The translations under genes were made by a program, and so were the position numbers. Shown one piece after another: positions 42,047 to 50,826 of a stretch of 64,000 nucleotides of DNA. The number at the start of each line of letters is the position of its first letter. Within the stretch, counting starts at the first letter, position 1. The stretch spans positions 62,001-126,000 of the forward strand of contig CAZJVS010000008.1 in assembly GCA_964549445.1 (NCBI GenBank), in the 5' to 3' direction. Origin of the DNA: SpSt-539 sp964549445 (GTDB lineage: Bacteria; Planctomycetota; Phycisphaerae; UBA1845; UTPLA1). The notes beneath the pieces were generated by a model, which saw only the letters and a program-made list of their open reading frames with translations, ran no database searches and had not been told where the DNA came from.

Positions 42047-42711
42047 GGTGCTGCGATCCGGCCGTCGCGGAGACGGATGATGCGGTGAGCCAGGGCCGCG
42101 ACGCGTTCGTCATGCGTGACGACGATGAGCGTGCGGCCGGAAGTTTTTGTCATGTCGGCAAGGAGCGACATGATCTGGGCGCTGGTGGTCGAGTCGAGGT
42201 TGCCGGTGGGTTCGTCGGCGAGGAGCAGAATCGGCTGGGTGATCAGCGCGCGTGCGACGGCGACACGCTGCATCTCGCCGCCGGAGAGTTCGTCGGGATA
42301 GGCGTCGGCGCGATCGGCGAGGCCGACGCGATTTAGCAGTTCGGCGACGCGCGGGCGGACGTCGGCGAGGCCGCGGCCGTCGAGGAGGAGCGGGAGGGCG
42401 ATGTTGCGGGCGATGGGGAGCGTCGGGAGCAGATTGAAAAACTGGAAGACGAGGCCGACGCGGTAGCGGCGGAGATCGGTGCGGTCGGCGTCGGACATTT
42501 CGGTGGTGTCGCGGCCCTCGATGAGGACGCGGCCGGAGGTTGGGAGATCGAGGGCGGCGGCGAGGTGGAGGAGCGTGCTCTTGCCGGAGCCGCTGGGGCC
42601 GACGACGGCGACAAACTCACCCGGGGCGATGTCGAGCGAGAGGCCGTCGAGGGCGCGGGTGGCGGCACCGCGACGGTTGTAGGACTTGGTGACGCTTTCG
42701 AACTTCAACAC
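42043..42711 (-). CDS. ABC transporter ATP-binding protein (LolD-like)
   Basis: 222 residues from a GTG start. Walker A GPSGSGKST (38-46), signature LSGGEMQRVAVARAL (about 145), Walker B ILLADEPTGNLD (about 169) and the D-loop/His-switch that follow (VVTHDERV). The size and TGNLDS motif fit the LolD/MacB ATPases. It is coupled with the FtsX-type permease by an ATGA overlap. It is separated from the preceding gene by 92 bases holding a GC-rich hairpin. Confidence 0.94.
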   Translation of the reverse strand: MLKFESVTKSYNRRGAATRALDGLSLDIAPGEFVAVVGPSGSGKSTLLHLAAALDLPTSGRVLIEGRDTTEMSDADRTDLRRYRVGLVFQFFNLLPTLPIARNIALPLLLDGRGLADVRPRVAELLNRVGLADRADAYPDELSGGEMQRVAVARALITQPILLLADEPTGNLDSTTSAQIMSLLADMTKTSGRTLIVVTHDERVAALAHRIIRLRDGRIAAP

Positions 42712-42781
42712 GATGAGCCGGATGTTAGGGGAGATTCACGGCGGGTGCAGCAGCGGCGCGCGGGACGCGGCGGGTGTGCAT

Positions 42782-42803
42782 CGGCCGGCGGGGGCGCCGG
42801 CCG
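42782..42803 (-). terminator. GC-rich hairpin directly after the third protease-like gene
   Basis: CGGCCGGCG-GGGG-CGCCGGCCG: a perfect 9-bp stem with a 4-base loop, touching the stop codon at 42804. There is no U-run after it on the minus strand, so it may attenuate or stabilise the operon transcript rather than terminate it. Confidence 0.35.
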
Positions 42804-43955
42804 CTACGAGGCGGGTTGGGACGTGGGCTGCGTTGTCGGCGGTTCGTCGGGCGACGGGCCGGGGGGCATGAGCTGGCCGATGTCGGCGGGGCGGGCGAGA
42901 GTGACTTTGACGTCCATGAGTTTGCCGTCGCGGTCGATGTGGAGGGTTACTTCGACACCGGATTCGGTGTCGCTGATGTGGCGCTGGAGTTCGGGGATTT
43001 CGCTTACGGGATTCGAATTGACGGCCAGGATGATGTCTTCGGGTTGCAGGCCGGCGTCCTTGGCGGGGGAGGGGTCGGCAAGGGCTGCGATCCGGATTCG
43101 GGGCGGCTGGTCGTCGCCTCCGATCGGTTCGGTCATCGCCAGTTGAACGCCGATGCGTCCGGCGTCGACGTCTTTTCCTGCGACCAGGCGTTCGATCACG
43201 GATTCGACGCGGGTGCGGGGGATGGCGAAGCCGATTCCGGAGTCGTACCACTCGACGCCCGCCAGTTCGCCGCCGCCACCGGCCATCGGCACGCAGACGC
43301 CGATGACGCGACCATCGATGTCGACGAGAGGGCCGCCGTAGTTCGCGGGCGAGAGCTTGGCATCGGTCTGGACGGCGTTGCCGGAGCGGCGGCCGAGGGC
43401 GCTGACGATGCCGACGCTGATCGATGGAGTCGCACCGCCGAAGCCGCGACCGCAGGCGATGGCGTATTCGCCGACGTGGATTTCGGCCGGGGCGGCCCAC
43501 GTTGCGGCCGGCAGATCGGCGGCGTCAATTTTGAGCAGGGCGAGGCGACGGATCGAGTCGCGGGCAAGCAGTTTTGCGACGAAGCGACGCCCGTCGGCGA
43601 GGATGACGGTGATGACGCTTGGGTTGCGAACGAAGTTGAACGAACTGGTGATGATGAGGCCGTCGCTGGTCCAGATGAGGCCCGTGGTCGGCCCGTCGGC
43701 GACGCGGAAGCCGGGATCGTTGCCGCGACGCCGGGGTCGCTGGGGCTGTGTCGCGGCGGGCGGCGGCGGAGCGACACCCTCCGCTCGTGGCTGGACGCCG
43801 CCGATGGTCTCGATGGTGACGATCGAGGGGGTGATGCGATCGACGGCGGCGCGCACCACGGCGGCGCGGTCCTGGTCGAGGGTTGGCGCCGCGGCCGCGG
43901 CGGCCGATACGAAGCCTACGAGCACGATTGCGACCTGCGGGAGCTTGCTGCTCAT
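42804..43955 (-). CDS. Catalytically dead trypsin/HtrA-like protein with PDZ domain
   Basis: 383 residues. The N-terminal signal is VAIVLVGFVSAAAAA. The trypsin fold is recognisable (GLIWTSDGLI; RRFVAKLLARD; SISVGIVSALGRRSG; DIDGRVIGVCVP) and a PDZ domain follows (AKDAGLQPEDIILAV, then VSEIPELQRHI). All three triad positions differ from the active paralog at 44970-46586: His is F105 in ITSSFNF, Asp is R136 in IRRLALLK and Ser is Y205 in PANYGGPL. This should make it inactive as a protease. It overlaps the upstream gene (ATGA), so it is kept in the operon and is not a decayed fragment. It might act as a regulator, scaffold or chaperone. Confidence 0.85.
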   Translation of the reverse strand: MSSKLPQVAIVLVGFVSAAAAAAPTLDQDRAAVVRAAVDRITPSIVTIETIGGVQPRAEGVAPPPPAATQPQRPRRRGNDPGFRVADGPTTGLIWTSDGLIITSSFNFVRNPSVITVILADGRRFVAKLLARDSIRRLALLKIDAADLPAATWAAPAEIHVGEYAIACGRGFGGATPSISVGIVSALGRRSGNAVQTDAKLSPANYGGPLVDIDGRVIGVCVPMAGGGGELAGVEWYDSGIGFAIPRTRVESVIERLVAGKDVDAGRIGVQLAMTEPIGGDDQPPRIRIAALADPSPAKDAGLQPEDIILAVNSNPVSEIPELQRHISDTESGVEVTLHIDRDGKLMDVKVTLARPADIGQLMPPGPSPDEPPTTQPTSQPAS

Positions 43956-44968
43956 TTTGGCGCCTCCGCAACGGTGAGGTCGACGGTGGCGACGGACTCG
44001 GCACGTTTTACCGAGATGCGGATTTGCTGGCCGGGGCGAAGGTCGGCGGCGATGCGGTCGAAGTCTTCGGTGGATGAGACGCGGCGGTCGTTGATGGCGA
44101 CGATGAGGTCGTCAGGTTTGAGGCCGGCGTCGGCGGCGGGCGAGCCGGGGGCGACGGAATCGATGAAGGCGGCCTTTTTCTGATAGCCGAGCTTAAAGAG
44201 CTTGATGCCGAGATAGGGTTTTGCGCGGGTCCGCGCGGAGCCTGCGGGAGTGCCGCCGGGATTCGACGCGGTTGGAGTTCCGCTGATGAAGGGCAGGAAT
44301 TCTTCAGAGGGTACCGCGTAGTTGAGCCGGGTGTTTGTCTCGGCAGCGTCGGCGATGGGACCGATGAGGCCGACGAAGCGGCCCTGGGTGTCGAGCAGCG
44401 GACCGCCCGACATGCCGGGGTTGGCGGCGATGGCGTCGATGACAAGGAGTTTTCCGGCGTAGTCGAGCGGCTGGGCACGGCGGCGGAGCTCCAGGGTGGC
44501 TTTTGCTGAGAGTACGCCCTGCATGAACGAGACTTGTTCCTCACCTTCGGCGACCTTGAAGCAGTTGCCGGCGATGACGATTGCGTCGCCGGGCTGGAGC
44601 GAATCGGAAGACTCGGGCGTCAGGAATGGCAGGCGGTTGGCGTCGATCTTCAGGAGCGCGAGGTCGCGGGCGGCATCGCGGCGTACCAGTTCGGCGCGAA
44701 AGCGGCGGCCGTCGCCGAGAACGGCGCGGAGATTGCTTGAATCGAGCAGCACGGAGTCGACCGTGAGGATAAGACCATCGGCCGAGACGAGCACGCCGGT
44801 GCCGTAGCCGTGGGCCGCGCCGATGGACGCTCCGTAGAGCTTGACGACGGCCGGGAGGGCACGTTCGACGGCTACGTCAATCACGTTTGGGAGTACTGGC
44901 GGGACGGAATCGTCGGGCGCGGATGCCGCGGCAAGGAGCGTGGCCATTGCGATGGGGAGGAACGGCAT
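43952..44968 (-). CDS. HtrA-like protein lacking the catalytic histidine, with PDZ domain
   Basis: 338 residues with an N-terminal signal (FLPIAMATLLAAASA). The trypsin fold is clear (GTGVLVSADGLILT; RFRAELVRRDAARDLALLK; IAANPGMSGGPLLD). The serine is present (S187 in GMSGGP) and so is the Asp (D102), but the His position is S72 (LTVDSVL). That should abolish normal hydrolysis. A PDZ domain follows (AADAGLKPDDLIVAI, then VSSTEDFDRIAADLR). A GGAGGG site precedes the ATG, which stands 1 base after the previous stop. The stop overlaps the next start. Confidence 0.87.
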   Translation of the reverse strand: MPFLPIAMATLLAAASAPDDSVPPVLPNVIDVAVERALPAVVKLYGASIGAAHGYGTGVLVSADGLILTVDSVLLDSSNLRAVLGDGRRFRAELVRRDAARDLALLKIDANRLPFLTPESSDSLQPGDAIVIAGNCFKVAEGEEQVSFMQGVLSAKATLELRRRAQPLDYAGKLLVIDAIAANPGMSGGPLLDTQGRFVGLIGPIADAAETNTRLNYAVPSEEFLPFISGTPTASNPGGTPAGSARTRAKPYLGIKLFKLGYQKKAAFIDSVAPGSPAADAGLKPDDLIVAINDRRVSSTEDFDRIAADLRPGQQIRISVKRAESVATVDLTVAEAPK

Positions 44969-44969
44969 A

Positions 44970-46586
44970 TCACGTCCCTCCGGCGAATGGTTCGACGCTG
45001 GCGAGGTCTTCTTCCATGACGAGCGTGTCGGCGACGTAGAGGCGACGCTTGAAAGGCCAACGCACGGCGCCGGCGCTGCGGTAGTCGGAGTACTCGTAGC
45101 GGAGGGCGCGGCCGTCGGCGGCGGCAGGCAGTTCGATTGCGAGCAGCTCGCCGGAATCGTCGTCGAAGCTCAGCTTGTACTCGGGGGTGTCCGGGGCCTG
45201 GCGGATGATTACGACGGCGATTCGGCCGGCGATGTCGTCGCCGCCAATGACGCGGTAGCCGGCGGCGCGCGGGTCCGGGTTTTCGTTGAACAGGGACCAG
45301 CGAATCCAACGTTCGAGCTCGGCGGGATCGGTGGGTAGTTTGGAATCAGCGGGCGGACGGGTTTCCTCGCCGTTCAGCTCGGCGGGCTTTTCATCGGGCT
45401 TGTCGAGCCGTCGACGCGTGCCGGCGAATTTCACCTCGGTCAGTTGCTGGAGGGCTTCCGGGCGGCCGACGAAGCGCTGGTAGCGGTCCCAGGCGCGGGT
45501 GACGGCACGGGCATTGGCGCGGGGATTGGGTCGGAGCGGATTCCTCCGGGCGGATCGTCGCGCGAATTCGGACGGCGGAGTCATGCCCTTGGGAAGCGCG
45601 AGGTCGTCGAGCCGGAGTCGGACTTCGGCGGGCTTGCCGTCGCGCTCATATGCGATGGTGACCGGCCAGTGGCCGGGATAGGTCCCGAGCAGAGTGAGCA
45701 GATGGTTCGCGGACTCGATTTCGACGCCGTCGAGGCGGAGGAGGCGATCACCGAGCTTGAGGCCGGACTTGGCGGCGCAAGAATCGCTCAGGATCTGATC
45801 GATGATGACGTTGTGAAGGGCGCGGTCGCGCGTGGTTGCGCCGAGGGTGGCATGCCGCGTGACGAGGCCGGCGCGGAGGGCGGGGATAAAACGCTCGATC
45901 TGGTTGATGGTGATGGCGTAGCCGATGCCGACATTCACCCGGCCGCGTTCCTCGATGCTGATGCGGCCGTTGATGCCGATGAGGTCGCCGCGGAGATCGA
46001 AGAGGGGGCCGCCGGAGTTGCCGGGGTTTATCGAGGTGTCAACCTGGATGCAGTCGGTGTAGACGAGGGCGCGACCCTCGCCGCGCTGGTATCGGTGGAG
46101 GCCGGAGATGATGCCGAAGGTGACGGTGGGCTGGAAGTCGTCGGCGAGGAGAAAGGGATTACCCATGGCGAGCGTCCAGTCGCCGACGCGGAGGCGGCTC
46201 GAATCGCCCAGTGGAGCGGGATAGAAGGGTTTGTCGGCGTCGAGCTTGAACATGGCGACGTCGCCGCCGGGATCGATGCCGAGGAGTTCGAGCGGATATA
46301 TCTTGCCGTCGGACAGGCCGGCTTCGCCGCGGCGCTCGGAGACAAAGGGACGAATAACGTGAAAATTGGTCAGGCCGTAGCCCTGAGAATCGATGATGAC
46401 TCCGGAACCGCCGCCGGCGCGATTGCCTTTTGAGAAGACGCAGACGACGGAGGGTGCGAGGCGTTGGATGATCTCGATGCGGGCCGCTTCGGCGGCGCGG
46501 ATGCGTGCGAGGGCGGCGGGGTCGAGCGGTGGCGTCGATGGTCCAAAGCTCAGCCACGCGGCAATGAAGGATGTGATTGAGACCAT
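44970..46586 (-). CDS. Trypsin/HtrA-like serine protease with PDZ domain and C-terminal extension
   Basis: 538 residues. A complete triad is visible: H76 in GLTNFHVI, D109 in GGDVAMFKL and S191 in NPGNSGGP. The N-terminal hydrophobic segment (VSITSFIAAWLSFG) suggests export. A PDZ-like domain (GLKLGDRLLRLDGVEIESAN) follows, then a 200-residue C-terminal part with ASR-rich linker (RRSARRNPLRPNPRANARAV) and a folded domain (GGDDIAGRIAVVIIRQAPD). It is the only one of three adjacent paralogs that looks active, and comes first in the operon. It probably digests misfolded periplasmic proteins, inferred from HtrA family knowledge. Confidence 0.9.
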   Translation of the reverse strand: MVSITSFIAAWLSFGPSTPPLDPAALARIRAAEAARIEIIQRLAPSVVCVFSKGNRAGGGSGVIIDSQGYGLTNFHVIRPFVSERRGEAGLSDGKIYPLELLGIDPGGDVAMFKLDADKPFYPAPLGDSSRLRVGDWTLAMGNPFLLADDFQPTVTFGIISGLHRYQRGEGRALVYTDCIQVDTSINPGNSGGPLFDLRGDLIGINGRISIEERGRVNVGIGYAITINQIERFIPALRAGLVTRHATLGATTRDRALHNVIIDQILSDSCAAKSGLKLGDRLLRLDGVEIESANHLLTLLGTYPGHWPVTIAYERDGKPAEVRLRLDDLALPKGMTPPSEFARRSARRNPLRPNPRANARAVTRAWDRYQRFVGRPEALQQLTEVKFAGTRRRLDKPDEKPAELNGEETRPPADSKLPTDPAELERWIRWSLFNENPDPRAAGYRVIGGDDIAGRIAVVIIRQAPDTPEYKLSFDDDSGELLAIELPAAADGRALRYEYSDYRSAGAVRWPFKRRLYVADTLVMEEDLASVEPFAGGT

Positions 46587-46604
46587 GGAAGATCGCCCCG
46601 CGTG

Positions 46605-47825
46605 TCAGCGAATGAGCCGGGCCTGACCCCAGACGGCCCAGTCGCCGATGTCGAGGCCGTCGCCATAGTCGACTTCAAGGGTGAGGTTGCGGACGCCGGT
46701 CAGGGGGACGGCGATTTCGCGCGGCGCGTCGCCGGCTTTGACCGGGCCGCTGTCGAAGAGAGTTTTGTCGTCAGCGCGCACGCGGAAGATGACGTTTCCG
46801 TTTTTCTGATTCGAGTCGTCGATGCCGATGGTCGCCCGCAACTCGGCGAAGGTCTCGGGCAGATCGTACGCCAGTTCGCTGCGGGCGTGAACGGCGAGGC
46901 CGCGAGTAAAGGTCTCGTCGCCGATCTTGAGCTGGCCGCCGTAGAGCGCCTGATTTGCCTTCCAGGGCCAGGTTCGGCCGAAGAATCCGCGGCTGACGAC
47001 GCGCGACGGTTTGAGGTCAGAGACGAACTCGATCTTGTTGCTGCGAAAGTCGATGCGGTCGATGGACTCCCATGGAAGCTTGAGGGCGGCGCCAAAGGAG
47101 GCGGTCATCGAGAGATTGGATTCGTCGGCAGCGGCGATCGATGCGGAGAAGTCGCCGCCTCTTCGGAGGGCGACGCGGGCGGACTTGCCGGAGTCGGACC
47201 AGGTTCCTGAGCCGAGGACAATGGCATAGGTGCGATTGAGCGCGCCGCGGCGAAGCTGGCTGCCGAGTCGGAACGACCATTCGTCGGGGGTGAGCTGTTC
47301 CAGGGCGCCGGGCAGAGCGCTGACGCCGGACGGACCGATGGCAATCAGGAAATCTCGCGTGGTGTCGCGGTGTACGAGGCGGGATTGCAGTTCGCGGTCG
47401 GCGGCTTCGTCGGCCGGGACGGACGTGCGGATCGCGGCGAGGGACTCGAACGGGAGGAAGATTGGTTCGGCGAAGCCGATGTCAGCCGTGACGCCGCGAC
47501 CGGGCGAGGGCTGGTCGAGGATGCGGCCGCGGAGGCGACCGGCGTCGCCGAGTATGAATTCGACCGCGTCGGCGGCGGGGGCGGGTTGTGAGCCGGCCGC
47601 GTCACGGGCGCGGGGCAGGATGCGGGCGACGTCGTCGAGAGAGAGTGCTGATGCAGCGGCGGATGGATCGAGGGTGATCATGCCGGATGCGTTAATCGAA
47701 AGGCGCGATGAATTCAGCGTGCGGCCGTCGATGGTGGTGATGCTGAACGACGACTGTGGAGTCGTCGGTGAAGGGGCCGCCGGAAGCAGCAGGGCAAGCG
47801 TGGTCAGAGTCGTCAGCGGGTTCAC
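46605..47825 (-). CDS. Exported protein with NPCBM/NEW2 domain
   Basis: 406 residues, GTG start, coupled to the preceding gene by a GTGA overlap. Signal LTTLALLLPAAPSP. Residues of about 25-140 are a beta domain. The C-terminal 150 residues are the NPCBM fold: LKIGDETFTRGLAVHARSEL, the calcium-type YDLPETFAELRATIGIDD, VRADDKTLFDSGPVK, and LTLEVDYGDGLDIGDWAVWG. NPCBM domains bind glycans in many secreted enzymes, so a carbohydrate- or cell-wall-binding role is plausible. Its place next to vWA and protease genes suggests an envelope function rather than starch use. Confidence 0.85.
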   Translation of the reverse strand: MNPLTTLTTLALLLPAAPSPTTPQSSFSITTIDGRTLNSSRLSINASGMITLDPSAAASALSLDDVARILPRARDAAGSQPAPAADAVEFILGDAGRLRGRILDQPSPGRGVTADIGFAEPIFLPFESLAAIRTSVPADEAADRELQSRLVHRDTTRDFLIAIGPSGVSALPGALEQLTPDEWSFRLGSQLRRGALNRTYAIVLGSGTWSDSGKSARVALRRGGDFSASIAAADESNLSMTASFGAALKLPWESIDRIDFRSNKIEFVSDLKPSRVVSRGFFGRTWPWKANQALYGGQLKIGDETFTRGLAVHARSELAYDLPETFAELRATIGIDDSNQKNGNVIFRVRADDKTLFDSGPVKAGDAPREIAVPLTGVRNLTLEVDYGDGLDIGDWAVWGQARLIR

Positions 47826-48940
47826 GGCTCGGAATCATCCTTTGAGAGTTGGCGATAGTACTGCTCGACGAGGTCGCGATACTGGCTGGGGAATTGTTTC
47901 TGCAGGGCCTGTAGCAGGGCTTCGCGTTCCTGCGGCGGCATTTTGCCCCAGGACTCGCCGGGGCGGACGCGCTTTGAGTCGCCGAGTTCACCGACGCCGC
48001 CGCCTTCGCCGGGCGGGAGGATCGAACGCTGGGCGTGCTGGCTGCCGGGCTTGTTGTTGCCGGGGGCAGGTTTGCCCTTTGAGTTGCTCTTTCCGCTGGA
48101 CTTTGATTGCTGCTGCTGTTGCTTTTCGCGCTCCTCGGCTTCGGCAATCAGGCCGTTGAGCAGATCGACCGCCTTCTTCTGCTTTTCGCGAACGTCGTCG
48201 TTGGACTTGCCGAGCGACAACTCGCGGCGGGCGTAATCCATGAGATCGCGGACGTCGCCGAGGCGCTGCGGCTCGCGGCGGGAGAGTTCGGTGAGCATTT
48301 GCTCGGCGGAACGGCGGAGCCGCTCGGGGGCGTTTGGATAGCCGCGGACGAATTCTGTAAGCGTGGCGACCGCGTCGTCGTAGCGGAGGGCCTGCAGTGC
48401 GCAGAAGCCGCGGAGGAAAAGTAACTCAGGGACGGCCGTCGTGCGGTCGCGCCAGTCGGCGTTGCGCTGATTGACATTGAGGAGCAACGCATCGGCCTCG
48501 GTGATTCGGTCCTGATCGACGAGCAGGCGGGCCGCGAGGATGGCCGCGTTAATCGAGAGATAGGGATCGCTGTCTGCTGCGAGAGTCGCGAACTGTTCGA
48601 TGGCGACCTTGGGATCGGACTCTTGCGCGTCGAGGGCAGACTTGAAGTTTGGATGAAGAAGGGCGAGAGACTCGCTGATTAGTGTGTTGGCTGCGGGCGT
48701 GCCTTTCCGTCGCTGCCATTCGGCTGCGACGAACTGGCGGGCGGGTTCGGGATAGTCCTTCGAGTCGGCGATGTACTGGACGAACTGCTCGACGATTTCG
48801 GCGTCCGGGCGCGGCGCGGCGAAAGGCGCCGTGGTTGTCGGGGTGGCGGGCCCGCGTGCATTGGGCGAGGCGGCGGCGCGGCTGGCGAAGGCGATGCAGA
48901 GCGCGATCGCGAATCTGGCTGTCAGGATCTGGCGCGTCAT
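47822..48940 (-). CDS. Exported TPR-repeat protein of the vWA operon
   Basis: 372 residues with a signal (FAIALCIAFASRAAA). Helical pairs of TPR type fill the middle (INAAILAARLLVDQDRITEA, LFLRGFCALQALRYDDAVAT). The C-terminal third is a low-complexity KQQQQSKSSGK / PGNNKPG linker and then a helix (MPPQEREALLQALQKQFPSQ) that is found at the end of similar planctomycetal proteins. It probably mediates protein-protein contacts in the vWA complex, as TPR protein BatE does in Bat operons. Overlaps the neighbouring genes at both ends. Confidence 0.85.
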   Translation of the reverse strand: MTRQILTARFAIALCIAFASRAAASPNARGPATPTTTAPFAAPRPDAEIVEQFVQYIADSKDYPEPARQFVAAEWQRRKGTPAANTLISESLALLHPNFKSALDAQESDPKVAIEQFATLAADSDPYLSINAAILAARLLVDQDRITEADALLLNVNQRNADWRDRTTAVPELLFLRGFCALQALRYDDAVATLTEFVRGYPNAPERLRRSAEQMLTELSRREPQRLGDVRDLMDYARRELSLGKSNDDVREKQKKAVDLLNGLIAEAEEREKQQQQQSKSSGKSNSKGKPAPGNNKPGSQHAQRSILPPGEGGGVGELGDSKRVRPGESWGKMPPQEREALLQALQKQFPSQYRDLVEQYYRQLSKDDSEP

Positions 48941-50826
48941 GGCGTCACCGGGGGCCGCGATTGCTCGCCCTCGACCAGGTCGCGGGCCATTTGAGCGACG
49001 GCGGCCTGGCGTTTGGCCGCCTGATTGAGTCTATCGGTGATATCGGGCGATGTTGCGGCGGTCGTGCGTTGCTTTTGGATGTCCTCCGTGGTGCGGTTGA
49101 CGCGGACCTGCCAAGACTTGAGCAACTTGAGTTCGGCCGAGCCGGGCAGGAGCGGGGGGTTGCTGTCGGAGTCGCCCTGTTCCTGGTTGCCGGACTCGCC
49201 CTTTTCCTGCTTTTTCTGCATTTCGCGGACGGCGTCGAGGAGGTCCTGCAGGGCCGACACGATGGATTCCTGAATCTGTCGGACGTCGGTGCCGGTGTCG
49301 GCGGCGGCGAGGCGCCGGGCGGCTTCGCGCGAGTCGTCGCGGACTTGTTCGATAATTTGCGGGACGACGATGGTCGTGCCGTCTTCCTTCAGGATTTTCA
49401 TGGCGGAGTCGGCTTCGTCAGATACCCAGCTTTGCTGCTTGGAGACGTCAACCAGTTCGAGCTGGTCGGCGCGGGACCACTTGTCCTTGCCGATCGAGTC
49501 GAGGCGGTCGGTGCGCTTATTGGTTTCGATCTGCTTGGCGAGCATCGCGGCGAAGCGTGTTTCAAGGGCGGCGAGAAGCTCCTCCTGCTGTTCCTTGCGA
49601 AGCTGTTCGAGGGCATCTTCGATTTCCTGCTTTGCCTGCTGGAGCTTGTCGAGGGCTTTCTTCTGATCTTTTGCAGCGTCGGAGGGCTTCTTGTCTGTCA
49701 GTTTCTCGGCGGCCTTCTGCTGATGGGGGACCGCGTCGCGGACCTGCTGTGAGCCGGCCTTGGGTGAGGCGTCCTGTTTCTTGTCGTCGGAGGGCTTCTG
49801 TCCGTGCTGGCCGGGCTTCTGATCGCCGCCTGGTTGCTGTTGCCCACCCGGTTGCTGCTGGTCGCCGGATTGCTCGCCGGCTTCCTTGTCCATCTTCTTT
49901 GCAAGCGAGTCCGTCTTCTCGGCGGTCTCTTTCTGCTCCTTCGCCTGTTTTTCGAGCTCGAGTTTCTTCTCGAGGGCTTCGCGCTCTTCCTGAAGGCGTT
50001 GCAAGGCGTTCTTCAGTTCCTTTTCGGCTTCGGCTTGCGGGGGATCGGCGGCTCCGGGCTCGCCGGTTTGGAGCTTGTCGCCAGCCTGCTTCATGGCTTC
50101 GGCGGCTTTTTCGAGCGATGGGGCTGCCTCGGCGGCTTTCTGGTCGGCGGGCTGAGTCGCTTGCTTCATTGACCCGGCGAGCGACTCGGTTTGCTTGCCG
50201 AGTTGGGCCTGAGACTTTCCGAGTTCGGCCGACTTCGCGGGTTCCTTTGCACTCGATGCGGCGGCGGAGAGGTCTTGCTGTTGTTTCAAGAGGTCGGCGA
50301 TTTTCTGTTCAGCGGCCTGAAGTTGGGAGAGCGCGGCGGCGGCTTCCTGGGCCGCCTTGAGTTCGGATTCCTGCTCCTTGATGAGCTGATTGATGCGCTC
50401 CCGGAGTGCGAGGAGTTCTTCGCGGTCCTGCTTGTGGTCCTTGTTTTCGGCGCTCTCGTCGAGCAAGACCTTGAGCAGCTTCGTCAAGTCGCCAATCAGC
50501 TTCTCCTGCTGGTCGGAGGCGTCGGAGAGTTTGGCCGTGCGCAGGTTCTCGATGATGTCCTGGGCCTGCTTGCGGAGGAGCATATTGCGGCCGTTGGTCA
50601 GGGCGTCGAGCAAGCGGGCGGCGTGCTCGGGCTCGGTCTTCTGCAAGACCTGGCTGAGCTGGTAGAGACGGTCCTCCCAGCGCGTCAGGCGCGAGAGGAC
50701 GACGGCCTGGCGCTCGGCGAGCTGGACGACGGCCGGATCGGCTGGGCGAGACGTGACATCGGCGGCGGCGCTGGAGAGTGCAGCTACGAACAGGATCAGC
50801 CGGGTCACGAATCGGTGATGCTTCAT
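48937..50826 (-). CDS. Exported long coiled-coil protein
   Basis: 629 residues from ATG 50826 (the frame opens further up, but this ATG overlaps the preceding stop and starts a signal peptide RLILFVAALSSAAA). Almost all of the rest is heptad-type coiled coil rich in Gln, Glu, Lys and Ala (AAEQKIADLLKQQQDLSAAA, LEKAAEAMKQAGDKLQ, ELKNALQRLQEEREALEKKL). A Gln/Gly/Pro linker (GEQSGDQQQPGGQQQPGG) splits it into two coiled segments. No enzyme motif. It may be a scaffold or spacer in the envelope, alongside the TPR protein. Confidence 0.87.
   Translation of the reverse strand: MKHHRFVTRLILFVAALSSAAADVTSRPADPAVVQLAERQAVVLSRLTRWEDRLYQLSQVLQKTEPEHAARLLDALTNGRNMLLRKQAQDIIENLRTAKLSDASDQQEKLIGDLTKLLKVLLDESAENKDHKQDREELLALRERINQLIKEQESELKAAQEAAAALSQLQAAEQKIADLLKQQQDLSAAASSAKEPAKSAELGKSQAQLGKQTESLAGSMKQATQPADQKAAEAAPSLEKAAEAMKQAGDKLQTGEPGAADPPQAEAEKELKNALQRLQEEREALEKKLELEKQAKEQKETAEKTDSLAKKMDKEAGEQSGDQQQPGGQQQPGGDQKPGQHGQKPSDDKKQDASPKAGSQQVRDAVPHQQKAAEKLTDKKPSDAAKDQKKALDKLQQAKQEIEDALEQLRKEQQEELLAALETRFAAMLAKQIETNKRTDRLDSIGKDKWSRADQLELVDVSKQQSWVSDEADSAMKILKEDGTTIVVPQIIEQVRDDSREAARRLAAADTGTDVRQIQESIVSALQDLLDAVREMQKKQEKGESGNQEQGDSDSNPPLLPGSAELKLLKSWQVRVNRTTEDIQKQRTTAATSPDITDRLNQAAKRQAAVAQMARDLVEGEQSRPPVTP

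Noticed and set aside
42043..42711. The LolD-like ATPase as the missing ATPase of the sugar importer
   Set aside because: It is coupled with an FtsX-type permease and has the LolD/MacB signature, not the MsmX/MalK type with a C-terminal regulatory domain.
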